DNA of 64,000 nucleotides, taken from NCBI GenBank assembly GCA_036971475.1, contig JBAIZL010000001.1, positions 147,609,544 to 147,673,543 of the forward strand, written 5' to 3'. A program made the position numbers and the translations under genes. This DNA is from Prosapia bicincta. Its lineage: Eukaryota; Arthropoda; Insecta; Hemiptera; Cercopidae. Shown here piece after piece: positions 1 through 12,900 of this stretch. The notes beneath the pieces are model-generated. The model searched no databases and was not told the origin of the DNA. It was given only the letters and a program-made list of their open reading frames with translations. Every line of letters begins with the position of its first letter. The first letter of the stretch is position 1.

Positions 1-1808
1 TCTAGAGAATTTTAAACATCTTTTGTGCTACATCATTGCTATGAAATACAAAAGAAACAGTTTAATTATTCTTTAGATTTTACATTGTTCAAAAGGGCAA
101 CTTTTTAAACTGAAATGTGATTTTAACTTTAAACAGTTAATTTTGTGGGACTTGACTTTAACCAGTTACTAATTTTGGTTCCTCAAAAATGAAAAGACCT
201 TAATAATTTCATTTAGGAAATTTGAAAAATTAATAATATTGGATGAATATTACTGTAAACTCTCTTTTGGCAATATAGCAGCTACTCACAAAAATAATGT
301 TTTGTCTCTTTCTTTTGAAAACGCCATTCATGCAAACCAAACATGCATAAACCATAAACCAAACATGCAAATTCCCTTCTCATGTTTAAATATTATCTTG
401 TTATATTTAACAATATTATATTGTTAAACATTCTCATAACTAGATTCTCTTTAGTACTTTTTGTGCAGTTGTAGTCTTCTTTTTGTTATAATTTTAAAAA
501 AGATTGAAGAAAAGTTTGTAATTTTTTTTTTTTAAACCTGTTTTAAACGTGTTGATAAAATAGCCTATCTCTGTTATTTAATAACTAGAAAAATGTTGAC
601 AGCTTACTTTTATATATAAAGAAAATTTTTAATACATTAAAGAAAGTAAAATGTAATTAGGCCAGGAATAAAATTAGATTAAATATTGGCCTACAAACTA
701 TACTATTTTTTAATAAGTTTTGAGCACTAATTATAACCTAAGACTATACATTGTTATGTACAATGTTGTAATAACAAAGATATAAGACCTTAGTATTGGC
801 CGCAAAATTAGGGCACTGTTTCTATAAGGATATCTATCGATATTAAGGAATAATTATAATTGTAGATCTTCTAATTGGTCTAACTGGTCTTTTTCAATAG
901 CTGGGTACATAATGAACTCTGTTGAGAAGGTAAACGTTTATCATGGATATTATATTTGACCAGCGGGTCATTAATGATCCACCAGTAATAAAACTTAAAC
1001 TAAAGGATAGAAAAAGTCCAAATTAAAAAAATAATTTTAGTTCAACATAGACCATATTGGGAAAATTAAAAATATCACAACAAAAAAATGACCATGCTTA
1101 TATGGATTAAGAAATGCTGAAAAAATATAGAAACAACCAGTTTAAATAGATCATGTTTTAGAAGGTTTTTAAAATGAAATTTTTATTTTAAAACTACAGA
1201 AAAAACTTTAGTGATACACTTTTTTATTACAATTAATTACTATTTTCTATTGACATTTATCTTACCATGCCATTAACAGAAAACAAATTCCTTTATAACA
1301 ATAACTTTTATAAACTTTGATAACAAAATAAAATCAATTACAATATAACATAGTAATAGAAGCTAACTTAAAAATATCAATTAATACTTTTAATAATTGC
1401 CTTTCAACTTATTTAAAACTAATTATTCTCTTGAGCAACTGTGCTAAACACACAAAAAATAAAACCTAATAATCATGATAAAATTAATTTATTCATTATA
1501 AAAAACACTTGATATACATTTCAGTTACAAAGCAACCATCTTCAGAAGTATTCATGATGTATTTTACTTTGATGACTTTACCTTTTAATTCAAATGTTCA
1601 TCAAGTTAATAAATTAATTTTATTGTGATTACTAGGTTGTTTTTTGTGTTTCATTTATTGAAAATTTTAAATGTCTAAACAGTAATATAATCTTTTAAAA
1701 ATGTATTTTTCCAAAAAAAGAAATTCATTGTTGATTAACAAATTAGACTCTCGGTTTCCAAAGCAGTGCAAAAAATCTCTTTTGTTTGTTTATATTTGAC
1801 GTTTTACA
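1..1808. other. No gene recognised; AT-rich intergenic DNA
   Basis: Very AT-rich with no convincing coding sequence; the short open frames have no recognisable domain. Around 1515-1560 the minus strand carries a decayed copy of the hammerhead-like motif found elsewhere in the window (CTGAAGA, a short hairpin, GAAA), beside a weak inverted repeat spanning about 1470-1625. I see nothing else. Confidence 0.6.
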
Positions 1809-2255
1809 TACAGTAAACTCCCGATTATCCGTGGAATAGGGTGGCCCGGCAACACCGGATAACGAATTCCCCGGATAATCCGCCATGAACAAAGAATACG
1901 CAAAACGATCGATAATCGAATATTATACCATAAGTTACAGAAATAATGACCCCAGTTAATGCAATTCACAAATAATCTTCAGAGGACAAAATAAATACAG
2001 AAAATAATTTAAAATGTCGATGTATTCGTTCGTTGACGGATTATAACATGTACATTTATATGTCTAACTATTTACAATACGTACATATGTATATGTCAAA
2101 AGTAAGTATGTATGTACATATGTAATTTTCTTTACACATAATACTTTCACTTTTTAACAAAAAAATCTGTCACTTTCGTCTCTTTTTTTGTGAGCCTTGA
2201 TTTAGCTTTAATGTGCGATCTAAGTTTCCTGAGAACCAGTGAAGAGTCGTCTTGC

Positions 2256-2862
2256 TCTAATTATTGTGTCCGTTGTTTTCATCTCAAAAATTTTATTTCT
2301 ACCATATACATGTTTATTTGGGACATTAAAACAGTGTATTAGACATTAAAATGTTGTTTTATTTATCGGTTTACAACAAAAAAAAAGGAAATTCACATAA
2401 AATATCAACTAATACAAATGATAAAATACTGCAAGACAAAAAATAAAATTCAATAAAAAAGACAGAGAAATAAAAATAACGCAAAAAAATTCAAACTACC
2501 TACTACTTATTTTAGTATAATAACCACTCAACATTCAACTCTGAATGTTTGTTTCTACTAGTGTTACAAAGCCATAAAGATCGATAATGCATATGACAGA
2601 CATGGATAATGCATATGTCACGTCTTAGACTATTTATAGCCGAGATTAGCTGACATTTGTTTACAATCTTACGATACACATTCGGTTTTCGGGCGTCCAA
2701 GTATTTTGTCATTCTCTTATATACAGTAGTCTGTTCCCAACTCGAGTTGGTTCATTCAGTCTAACAGGACAGTAATCGTTTATCCTTGCGTTATTTGAGA
2801 TAGCTTAGTTTATTTTTATGATCGTTGTTTTTAGCGGATATTGTGCCGCATTGAGTGGTTAA
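2256..2862 (-). repeat. Composite dispersed repeat, shared with 50079-50665
   Basis: The reverse complement of this stretch matches 50079-50665 over most of its length, and its outer part also matches about 59660-59960. The shared unit includes a small TTAA-type element (2524-2858) plus about 250 bp of flanking sequence. It sits inside a TA-flanked Tigger-like element here and inside a TTAA-flanked element at 50 kb, so the composite existed before or moved between these contexts. Confidence 0.7.
2524..2858 (-). mobile_element. piggyBac-like TTAA MITE, nested in the Tigger-like element
   Basis: The ends read CCACTCAACATT on the left and, on the other strand, CCACTCAATGCGG on the right. The right flank is TTAA; the left flank is ATAA, probably a mutated TTAA. 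The same ends occur at 50083-50390 and at 58940, where a piggyBac-type cysteine-rich domain lies inside the element. That assigns the family; this copy has no coding sequence. Confidence 0.6.
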
Positions 2863-2979
2863 AAAAAAACAATAATGAATCTGATTGGAATAAAAATTGG
2901 ATATTTGTAAAACAATGGCAGACCCCGGATAATCCGCAAACAGGTTTATCCGCCCACGGATAATCGGGAGTTTACTGTA

Positions 2980-3711
2980 TTTGAAATTCCTTATTCATTA
3001 TATCATTTAAATTACACAGTATACAAAATGCATTGTATGACAAATTTTAATATTAGTTTCAATTAGGTGACTAAAGCAACATGGATGATGCAGAAGGTAC
3101 ACAAAGAAAAAATTGTATATGAGAACAAATGTAGTTTTATTTTGCTTAGTAAAAACTAAATTGCATGAGAAATTTCATTTATTTAAATTTAATTATGATT
3201 TTAAAAATTTTGTCAAAATACAGAATATAAACCTACTATTTCTTTGATAACACAGAACTTCTTATGTGAAGATCATGAACAATATAGCCCTAAAACGGTC
3301 TATGATATAAAGCAGCAGTTTTAAATGTAGCAAACTGAAGAAAGGATTAAAAATTTTAGATCATAATATTATGTGGTACAATGGATTAGGCTAGAATTTC
3401 ATGTTTAGTTCTGCACATAAAACTATCTAATCTAGCTTTAAATATTATTATTTTTTAATGAAATATTTCTCCTTATATGGCCTTAAACAATAATTTTTAA
3501 TACTACTTATAAATACAGCTAGAAATTAAGTAAGGTTTCCTTAAAAGGTTCAATACCGCATTTACCAAGCTAAACATTCTTTTAAATTAAAAGTTTCAGA
3601 AAAAAGTTATATACAAGAAAGTTGAAATGTAGAAAATACATATTTTATAAAATATCATTATGAAAGACCCTATATTTTGATAATAGTCATAACAGCCACA
3701 GCATTTTTTTT
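2980..3711. other. AT-rich stretch downstream of LRMDA-like gene
   Basis: This should hold the 3' UTR of the LRMDA-like gene, which is read leftward from 3712. I see no canonical AATAAA on the minus strand within about 250 bp of the stop, so the 3' end is not placed. No other gene is visible. Confidence 0.4.
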
Positions 3712-3937
3712 CTATACAAAATTTGATCTTCTACTGGACGTCTCCACTCTTGGTCTTGAAACCAAATCTTTCAATCCCGATGTAAATATCCGTAGAAGTT
3801 TCTGTACTGATTCCTGTTGTGATATTCTTTCTATCAATGGTCTCTTGTACAAACGTACTGCCTCATCCTGCTCATCAGGTGTTACAGGTCTGTCATCTAA
3901 ATGGTTTAAGTCAGGAAACCATGAGATTACAAATAAC
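3712..3937 (-). CDS. LRMDA: LRMDA-like, last coding exon (residues 141-215)
   Basis: The acceptor TTACATTCCAG ends at 3938. The first base completes AGG (Arg 141), giving YRLFVISWFPDLNHLD across the junction, the LRR cap of the family. A TAG stop follows 74 further residues. The tail is basic and serine-rich (SRPRVETSSRRSNFV) and is not recognisably related to the vertebrate C-terminus. Confidence 0.82.
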
Positions 3938-6900
3938 CTGGAATGTAATAAAGTATTAAACTTTAGGAATTTGTGAGATATTACAGACGATTTTACTTTC
4001 AAAATTACTTTTAATACACCAGATAACTTGAAAAAAAACTGAAATCAATTCAATCCATTTTTTTGTTTTATAGTTTATTAATCTACTAAATTTAAACTAC
4101 TTAACTAAGTGAATACGTAATTGCTTACTTGCTGACGCGTTTCAAAACGTTCGTTCCTTTTACAAAGCTAACCCTGTACTAGCGGCTTTTGGCTCTTTAC
4201 AAACGGTATGACAGGGTTGGATTTATGACAGTGGGTGAGGTGTCCGGTGTCTTGTGTGATGTATTGGAAAAGGCTATTAGCTTCAAAGTGTCTGTTGCAT
4301 AGTGTTTCTAGATTTCTTTTTTTTCTAAGGTTGCTAGTTATTTACTCTGTTTCAATGTGTGTAGAATATTTAAATTAGTGTGTATGTCGGTATGGGTGCG
4401 TTGGGTGTTATTTAGGTATTTTGCGTAGCTGGATTTAGGGTTTGTTTGTTTTGTTTGGGTGATGTGTTCATCGAAGCGTGTGTAGAATGACCTGCCGGTT
4501 TGGCCGATGTAATAATTGGGACAATCGTTGCAAGTTAATTTGTAAATACCTGAGAGTTTGTATATGACGGTTTTTTTTTGAAAAGGTTGTATGTTTTCTT
4601 AGAGTGTTTGTTGTTTTGTAGGATATTTGGTAATGGAGTTTTTTGAATGTGGAGGCTATTTTGTGTATGTCTTTATTGTGGTAGGTGAGGGATATGTATT
4701 TGTTGTTTTTTGTGTGGTGTGTTTGTGTGGCTGTTTGATGGTGTTTATGTTTTATTTTCCTGAGTATGTTGTCTATGAGTGTGTGTTGGTAGCAGTTTTG
4801 TTGAGCGATGTATTTTATGGTATTAAGTTCTTCGTCATAGTCTTTCTTTAGCATTGATATATTTATTAGGCGGTGTAACATATAATTAAAAGCAGCGTGT
4901 TTGTGTTGTGTGGGGTGATTAGATCTATTATGTATGACCATATCTGTGGTTGTTGGTTTTCTGTATATTTTGAAATTGTGTCGAGTGTTGTGTTTGATGA
5001 TAGTAAGATCTAGAAAGTTTATTCTATTGTTTTCTAATTCGAGAGTAAATGTGAGGTTTTGGTGTATGGTATTAATGTAATTATATAGTTGTTTGATTTG
5101 CCATTTGTTGCTGTTGTATAATATTAAAATGTCATCTACATATCTATGGTAGCAAATTATTTTATGTGTGTAGTTATTGTTTTGTAGAATATATTGCTGT
5201 TAGATGTGGTGTAGGAATGTTTCTGCTAGGATACCTGAGATAGGAGAACCCACTGGGAGGATATCTTTCTGTGTGTTTATTTATATTTAAAAAGCCATTC
5301 AAACATATTTCTTAACACCTTAGCCTTTAATTTTATTTATAGCTCGATTTGAAAGTCTACAAACTTGCAATATTTGTTTAATATTAAGGCTTTGATACAA
5401 ATATTAATTTGCTGGTGAAGTGAAAGGACAATAAAAAATACAGTATAAACTTGTTTATTTGAGGAGTAGAGGCAACTGGTAAATTGAAAATATAATGTAT
5501 GTAATAAAATAATATTTTATAAATAAGGCAAAGTAGACTCAAAAATACATCAAGTAAGATTTTGGTTTCAGTACAATAAAAGTGTTACTGGTGATGTACT
5601 TACTCCAGACTATCGACAGAAAACCTAGGGATTCTAAACATGTACTACTATTGCTACTATCACTATCAAAAAACCACTACTTACTGTTATTTGTCAGCAG
5701 ACGCGTTTTGCACTAGATCAGTGCATTATTAAATGCTGTAAGTCATGGGCAAGGCAGTTGCTCAGGTGTGTTGTATTAGTGTGAGTCTGTTGTGTACTAG
5801 TGTTCTGTGGTGTGTTATTGTTCATAGAGTAGTTGTTAATTATGTGTTCAAATATAATATTAGATTTTGAGTGTGTTTTGTTGTTTAAAATTTGTTGTGG
5901 ATGGTTTTAGTGGTGTTTGTATATCTCATAGTTTTCTGTTAACTGTTCTATAACAGACATCAGTTTATATCAACTGGGATTAGTTTTGTCCTTCACTTGC
6001 TTTAAAAGAGGAATTATTGTTGCTTCTAACCATAGATCAGAAAAACAATGCTCATTGAATATACAGTTGTATATTGGAAGGAGAATTAGTTTTGACGGCA
6101 GTGGTAGATGTTTCATCATGGAATATACATTGTCATCTGGGCCTGGAGCTGAATAACCCTCGTTGACGAGTAAACTGACTCTAGTTTGTCAATAAAGAAA
6201 TGGATATTCAAACAAGAATCTTCGGAAAATCCAACGATGAAAAATAAAGCTTCCTGTTTATGTTTGTAAACCTGAAAACTGTCTTTGTATGTGGCAGAAG
6301 AAGAAAATTTTGAGAAAGATGACCGCAGTACATAAGCAATTTTCACACTGTGTGTCTGCGGTCAAACTTCCATCCAGTTGCATTATTGAAATTAATGTTA
6401 TAGAGATGGCAGTACCACAAAAGGATTGTAATTTCTTCAATACTGTAGGTGGATCTGTATGTTGTTCTTCAAATTGTACTAGTGTACTGCGACCATGATT
6501 CATGTCTAAAAATTCTCCGAGCTTGGGCAAGGAGAATTTTATAGTTTTCACTTGTTGGTTGTCTCTTAAATTTGCTTAAAGCCTTTCTTTATAAATAAAG
6601 GATATCAGAGCACTTATTGTGGTTTGGACGAGGTTTTGGGTATTGCCTCTCCGGCGGCATTCAAAACTGTTTTTGTAAAAGTATTTACAATGTCATCAAT
6701 ACGAGCCAGGTAATCAACGTCTAGTGATTCAAGATCTTTTGAGAAGTTTTTCCAGTTGGCTTTTTCAAGATCCGACTGGAATGTTGAACACAACAGGGTC
6801 AAGAGTCACACAAAGAGATTTCAATAGGAATGTAATCGCTACTGTGCAGGTCAGGCAATGCTGATCTTTAGTCCTATAACCAAAGCATGACTGCACATTG

Positions 6901-9900
6901 ACAAGTCAACAGCTAATTATCCACCTGTAGATACTGCTAAATGTGTTGGAGAACCCCCATTTAGCAAGTATAAATCCAGTTGCTTCCTAACAATCTTATC
7001 AATAACCTTATGACAACAACCATTAAAGTTTGCTAGTCTATATTTTAAAGTAAAGTTTTTCGGTTAGTTAGTAATTTTTCCTATTTTATTAAGAATTAGT
7101 GTGCAAGTATTACTTTACCAAGGGGGTGAAATAGATTAAGTAAGAGTTTTTTCTAAAACGCCTTGATTTAAAGTCAGTCTATTTTCAGGTATAAGATCCT
7201 GCAAACATGATGTCATATCTTCCCTAAAATGTGTACTAGGAGAAATTTTTGTGTTCCTACCTTCATTTTACCTGTATTCACCTTACCTAACTTCCATGAA
7301 TGATGTCATATTGGCTAATATTTTTAAAACTACAAAAAATTCAAACCAATCATTTACATGAGGTTTTACACTTTTCTAGGCGTTACTGTTTAATTATTAA
7401 ATTTATTTATTTAAAAAAATTAATACTAAAGTAAAAACACATTATGCTAAAGGTTTTCTGTACTTATATTTCTATGTAAAATAGTACTACGGTTACCTGT
7501 ACTGTAAATGCTGATAGAAAGTAGAATCTATACATATTGGTGCTGCAGTATTTCCCATTAAACTTAAATGTTGAAGACGTGGAAAACTATCATGCAGATT
7601 CTGAATAAATGGGAACAACTGCTGGATGTGGTTGTGATTCAACCACAGTAGCTGGAGTTGTGGCATGAATGGAAAAACTGTATTTGAACTGATGTTATTA
7701 TGATCTAAGATAAGTGAAGTTAAGTTTTGAAACTTTTCTAAGAATTCAACATTACTGAAAAGAAAAACATTATATTACAATAATTTTAGAAAATACAATT
7801 CAATTATAAATATGCTTGGCTAGAATAATAAATAAATGTATTATGCATTTCTCATTGGCCTTGGAAATCTAGAGAAAGTATTACTTAATAAACAAGACTT
7901 ATCTTTATCTCCTAATACTCAGAGTCTTTAAGTACGCATAGAATTTTGTTGTTTGAACTTATAATTTAATAAAATAATTCATGAAATGCTTACTGAGACA
8001 TAATATAAGTGATTGCGCTAAGAGATCTTCCTCTGAAGTCTGAGACACTTGAACGTTGTTTAGAGTGATCAGAAATGTTATTTTGTTATAATCATATACA
8101 GTTACATAGTTTAATAGAAAAATTTAAGACATGAATAATAATGATCCAAATAACAAACTCATGATGTAGATAAAATGAAAAAAAATCACATAGGTTAAAG
8201 TACCAACAAATATAAATGTTACTATATAACCATTTATAAATTATTTCTAACATTAAAAAAATAAGGCTACTACTTTTAAGAAAAGAAACTGAAGAAATAT
8301 AGATTAGGATTAAAAAAGTACAGTTTATGCTGGTTTTGTTGTCACAATAGAAATATGACCCGCTTTTTCATTATTTCATTAGGTTATACAGTCCTATCTC
8401 GGTAATCCGAAATAATAAATGTATGACCATTTTGGATTACCGGAATGTATGCTTACTACATATACCTATGACTAAATACGGCTATATATATGCCGTACTA
8501 CGTATATGGTATTATAAAGTACGTATATGCTAATCTTAAGAGTAGAGTTAGTTAATAGTAGAGTGCAGTAGTCTATTTTTAGTGCTCTTAGTTTTTGTGA
8601 TTTGCCAATTAGCAGTAGATGTAATTTGTGGCTTCCAGAGCTGTTTGAGCAAGGTAGGATAATCGATCTTTGCTCATTTTCTACCCTGGTGCATAGTCTT
8701 TGCACTTGTGAACTAAAGTTTTCTTTGGTAAAGCTTACCCAAATAAGCCACTTTCATCTGCACTGTAAACCTGATCAGAACATAAATTTAATTCACTAAC
8801 TTTTTCAAGAAATTATTGATGGAAAAGTTCTATAGGATCCATATATTATACATTTTTGCTCCTGTGATAGAAAGTCACTGAATTCCATGTCTCTTTTTGA
8901 AATTCTCAAGCCAATGATCTCTGGCTTTAAACTCTTCCTTTTTAGGGTAGAGTTAAAAAAAAAAAAAAGAATCTCACCTTTTCCTTCAATAAAAGGCCAA
9001 ATATAGGGTCATTTTGCAATAGCTGTAGCAGAAACTATGTGTATAGAGCAGTTTCTACCTAAGCGTATTCAGTGTTTTTTGCGAATTGCTACCTTGCTCT
9101 ATAGAAGATATAAATGACAAAATTTTTTCTTTATGTCGCTGATTGTTGAATTTCCGATCCTGAAATCTTCCGCTAATATTTTAGCAGGTACCCCGACATC
9201 AAGTCGTACTCATCCAATAACGAGAGGGTTTTGTGTTTTCTTTTAAAAGAAGAAGAAGCTATTATAAGGATTCAAGTTTAACCAACTGCTTGCCATAACA
9301 TTGAAACAACAAAAGGGATAGATACACTGAAATCATTGCAAAGTAAACAAATCAATGTTGCATTTTTCTTTGAACCTCTCTTATAGCCAGTTATTTATTT
9401 TTAGTTTTAAAAATCGCTTTGGATTAGTGGGAATTTCAGACTACCCGGATTGGACTGTATTTCTATTTTGAGTTTTTTAAAACACATATTCAATCAATTT
9501 TATAAAACAGTTTGTTAGTACCTATTTCAATTATTCAGTTGCTGAAAAAACTAATGTTAACCCTTATGCTACTAGTTTGATAATTGCAAATGTATTTTAA
9601 AATAATTTTGCAATTACAGTACAGATTAACTCACCTTACTTACTCATTAGCTTAGATATTTGAAAAGTTTTGTTACTATTAAGTACACAGGTCGAGTGTA
9701 TTACAATGTGAGTTTGTGAAACCAGTTTGGCATAATCTACAGTACAATGAGTTTGCAACCGGAATGCAGTCTGTCTCGTGCACAAGAGCAATTAAATATG
9801 GGATCAGTTGACGATCTCTATGTGAATAATTTGTAGTAAATTAATTTTTTTAATAAATAGTTATTTATAAATAACTATTATAAATAAATTTCAATTTAAT

Positions 9901-12900
9901 CATTTTTTCATTTTTATGTAGAACTTACAAAATTACAGTAAAACTCCAATTATCCAACTCAATTGGAACCAAACCTCGTTCAGATACTAAAAAATTCGAA
10001 TAATTGGATTTTTTTTTAAAACTATATTTTATTATAGTTTTTTTAAAGTTTCTGGGCTAAGATCTTTGCTTTTCCATAGGAATCAGAGCCAAAATGGAAT
10101 TTCTCATAGAACTTGTGTAAATGAAGAAAGAGATTTGTTGCTTATTGGCCTTCGGTCATACATGACTGATACGGACATTCAAACACAACATAACAGCGAG
10201 CATGAGCAACAGGATAACAACAGAATGGGGAAGAAGAAAATACCATATTGATATAAACATTTCTTGGAATAATGCATGACGTATTAATATAAATATTTCT
10301 TGAACGCCCGATTCATTTTCTTTATGGTTATACAAATTTCATGAATGCCCGACTCATTTCCTTTCAAATAGATAAAATAGGCTCAAACAGAAATAGTCAC
10401 GAATTATACAGAAGCTGGAAATATCGGGACTTGGATGTAACCACACACACACACACATGTGGGTGTGTGTGTGTGTATTGTACTGTAAATGATTAGTAAA
10501 AAATATTAGAGTTAAATCCAAATATAATAATGTAAATAAATGTGTGTAATTAAATGTTAAAAATCACATTCATTTTAATTGAAATCCCGTTTCCAACACA
10601 GCTCAATTACCAAACGATACGCTAGTTCACAATGTACAATATTCCTTTTAAATCAACGTATTTAATAACTGCAGCTTTGATATGATTTTGATATTAATTT
10701 AACTCCAATGTAAATATTCGTTGAACCTGTTAAAATTTCGAATTTTGACTATGTTAAACACGGCTTGAGTATGTATTTGTTATTGCCGCTATAACCATCC
10801 CACAGGTCCCGGTAATTAAAGTTAATCTTATAAAGAACCCTACCGATGAGTGTACACATCAAAGGCCCAACAGTGCTTGAATGCCCTGGAAATACATTTC
10901 GCACAGCGCGAATACCCATGATCTCGATCTAAACGTAGAGCATTCTTGGAAGGCAATCACTAGTCCACTGGAATTTGAGACCATAACCAAACTAATAACT
11001 TCGAATTAAAGAAGTTGAACTTCAAAAATTCATAATTTTTTTACATTGATAGGATATAAAGTTCAAGGGACCGACTCAAAACTTCAAATTATCAGCAATT
11101 TCGAATTAAACATGTTTGAATTTTCCAAGTTTTACTGTATATATAATGTCATCTCGGCCGTAACATCAGTTTCTTAGTAGTCACGACATAATACAACGCA
11201 ATTTCCTTATCGAAAAACTCTGTTTCTGCATCAAGAAAATTACCTTAACCCTGGATGTACCATAAGAAAATCTTCATGAAAATGAAAATAGAAAACAGAT
11301 ATATTTATCACAGTAAAATATTTCTATAGTTCTCGCTAGAATATGTAATGCTGCCTCCTCAATGACTGTTTTCTTGGAAATGAATAATATTCGCATAGTA
11401 CTGTAGATTTCTTAGAAAAGGTAAAGTGCATGTAGCGTTAGAAATGCATAGCAGAAGTTGATTAGTTACTCAACTGGAACAATTGTTGTTATTGTATGTC
11501 ATATTGTAAGGACAAAATTCTCCGGTCAATTTGTCCACACTTTAACATTTAAACTGAGCATAGTCACAGTAATCGGATTTTTTTATAAAATTTTATTTAC
11601 TGTTAATTTGTGTCAATACAATATGGACACTTGTAGAGCTAAGAGAAAAGTTATATTGATTGAAGAGAAGGTTTCTGTTACTAGAGCACATGAAAAGGGA
11701 GAAAGGAAGGTTGGTGTGTGTAGAAAATTTGGGTTACTTGAATGACTTTGGGTACAATTTTAAAAAGTATGACCATAAATTTTAAAAAGTTGAAGAAAGT
11801 GGACACAATGTGAAAAAAATTCTGAAATGTGAAAACTGATATCACTGACTTGCTTTTAAAACAGGTTTAACAAATATTTAAAATGGTTTAAACAGCGCAG
11901 AACTTTGAACATGCCAGTAAGTGGGCCATTGATGAAATCAAAAGCTGAAGAATTTGGTAAATAGTTTGGTACTGAATTTATTTGTTCAAATGGATGGCTT
12001 TACCATTTTAAAGCTCAACATTCTATCTCTATCGGTAAAATTAGTGGTAAAGCTAAAAAGTGTCGATCGACCAATAACTGACAATTAGATACAAAACATT
12101 TGGCCAAGAATTAGAAAAACGTACAAAGATGAAGACATATTCAATGGGAATGAAATTGGTATTTTTTACCAACAAACACCAAAAGAAAAGTGTGTTTGCG
12201 GCAAGCTTTCTAAATAGTAGCTTTTGTTTGTGCTAACATGACAAGTTCGGGAAAAAAATCTTGTTATCGATAAAAGTCTCCACTCAAGATGTTTTAAAAA
12301 TATGAAAAAACTTCCTAAGCGCTATTCTGCCAACAAAAATTCTTTGATGATTTCTTACATCTTAGAAGAATTGAGAAAATGAGACAAAGATCTTTCAGCA
12401 AAACATAGAAACATCCTCCTTTGATTGACAACAGTCCAGCTACCCCAGGTTAAATTTAACTAATATTAATCTCATCTTCCTGTCTGTCAATAGCACAAGT
12501 ATTCTTCAACTCATGGATCAGGGAGTCATTAAAAAATTTTACCACAAACAACTGTTAAAGATTTTGTTTCATATGGATTCAAAGAGTTATGTCAAAATTT
12601 CTCTATTGGATCCAATTTTGTACGAGGTGTGGAAAGAGTAACACTGCAAACGATAGCCAATTGCTTTAGGGAAGCAAAATTAACTAATATTATTGAGTTT
12701 AATGATGACAGTGAAAATGATGAAGAGAAAATGCCTCTCTCACTGTGAATAAAATAATTTTTTGCCTTGGAAATGAGCTTGACACATATGAAACAGTGGA
12801 CAACCATGTGGAAACATTTGAAATTCTTAGGAATTCATAGATTGAAGAAAATGTTAAAAACCAAGTGATCATGAATTAGCACCAGATGAAGAAACTTTTT

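Larger units (their letters stand above)
1811..2977. mobile_element. Tigger/pogo-like DNA transposon derivative with TA target duplication
   Basis: The ends are perfect inverted repeats of about 24 bp beginning CAGTAAACTCCCGATTATCC, flanked on both sides by TA (1809-1810 and 2978-2979). CAG ends, a TA duplication and a 'gattatccg' terminal repeat are typical of Tigger/pogo elements. The 1.17-kb interior has no transposase open frame, so this is a non-autonomous copy. It contains a second element (2524-2858). A related but distinct copy lies at 61933-62645. Confidence 0.85.

Noticed and set aside
6258..6551. 97-codon minus-strand frame
   Set aside because: Lies between the endonuclease and RT parts of the LINE fragment; it is probably frameshifted LINE sequence, with no independent evidence.
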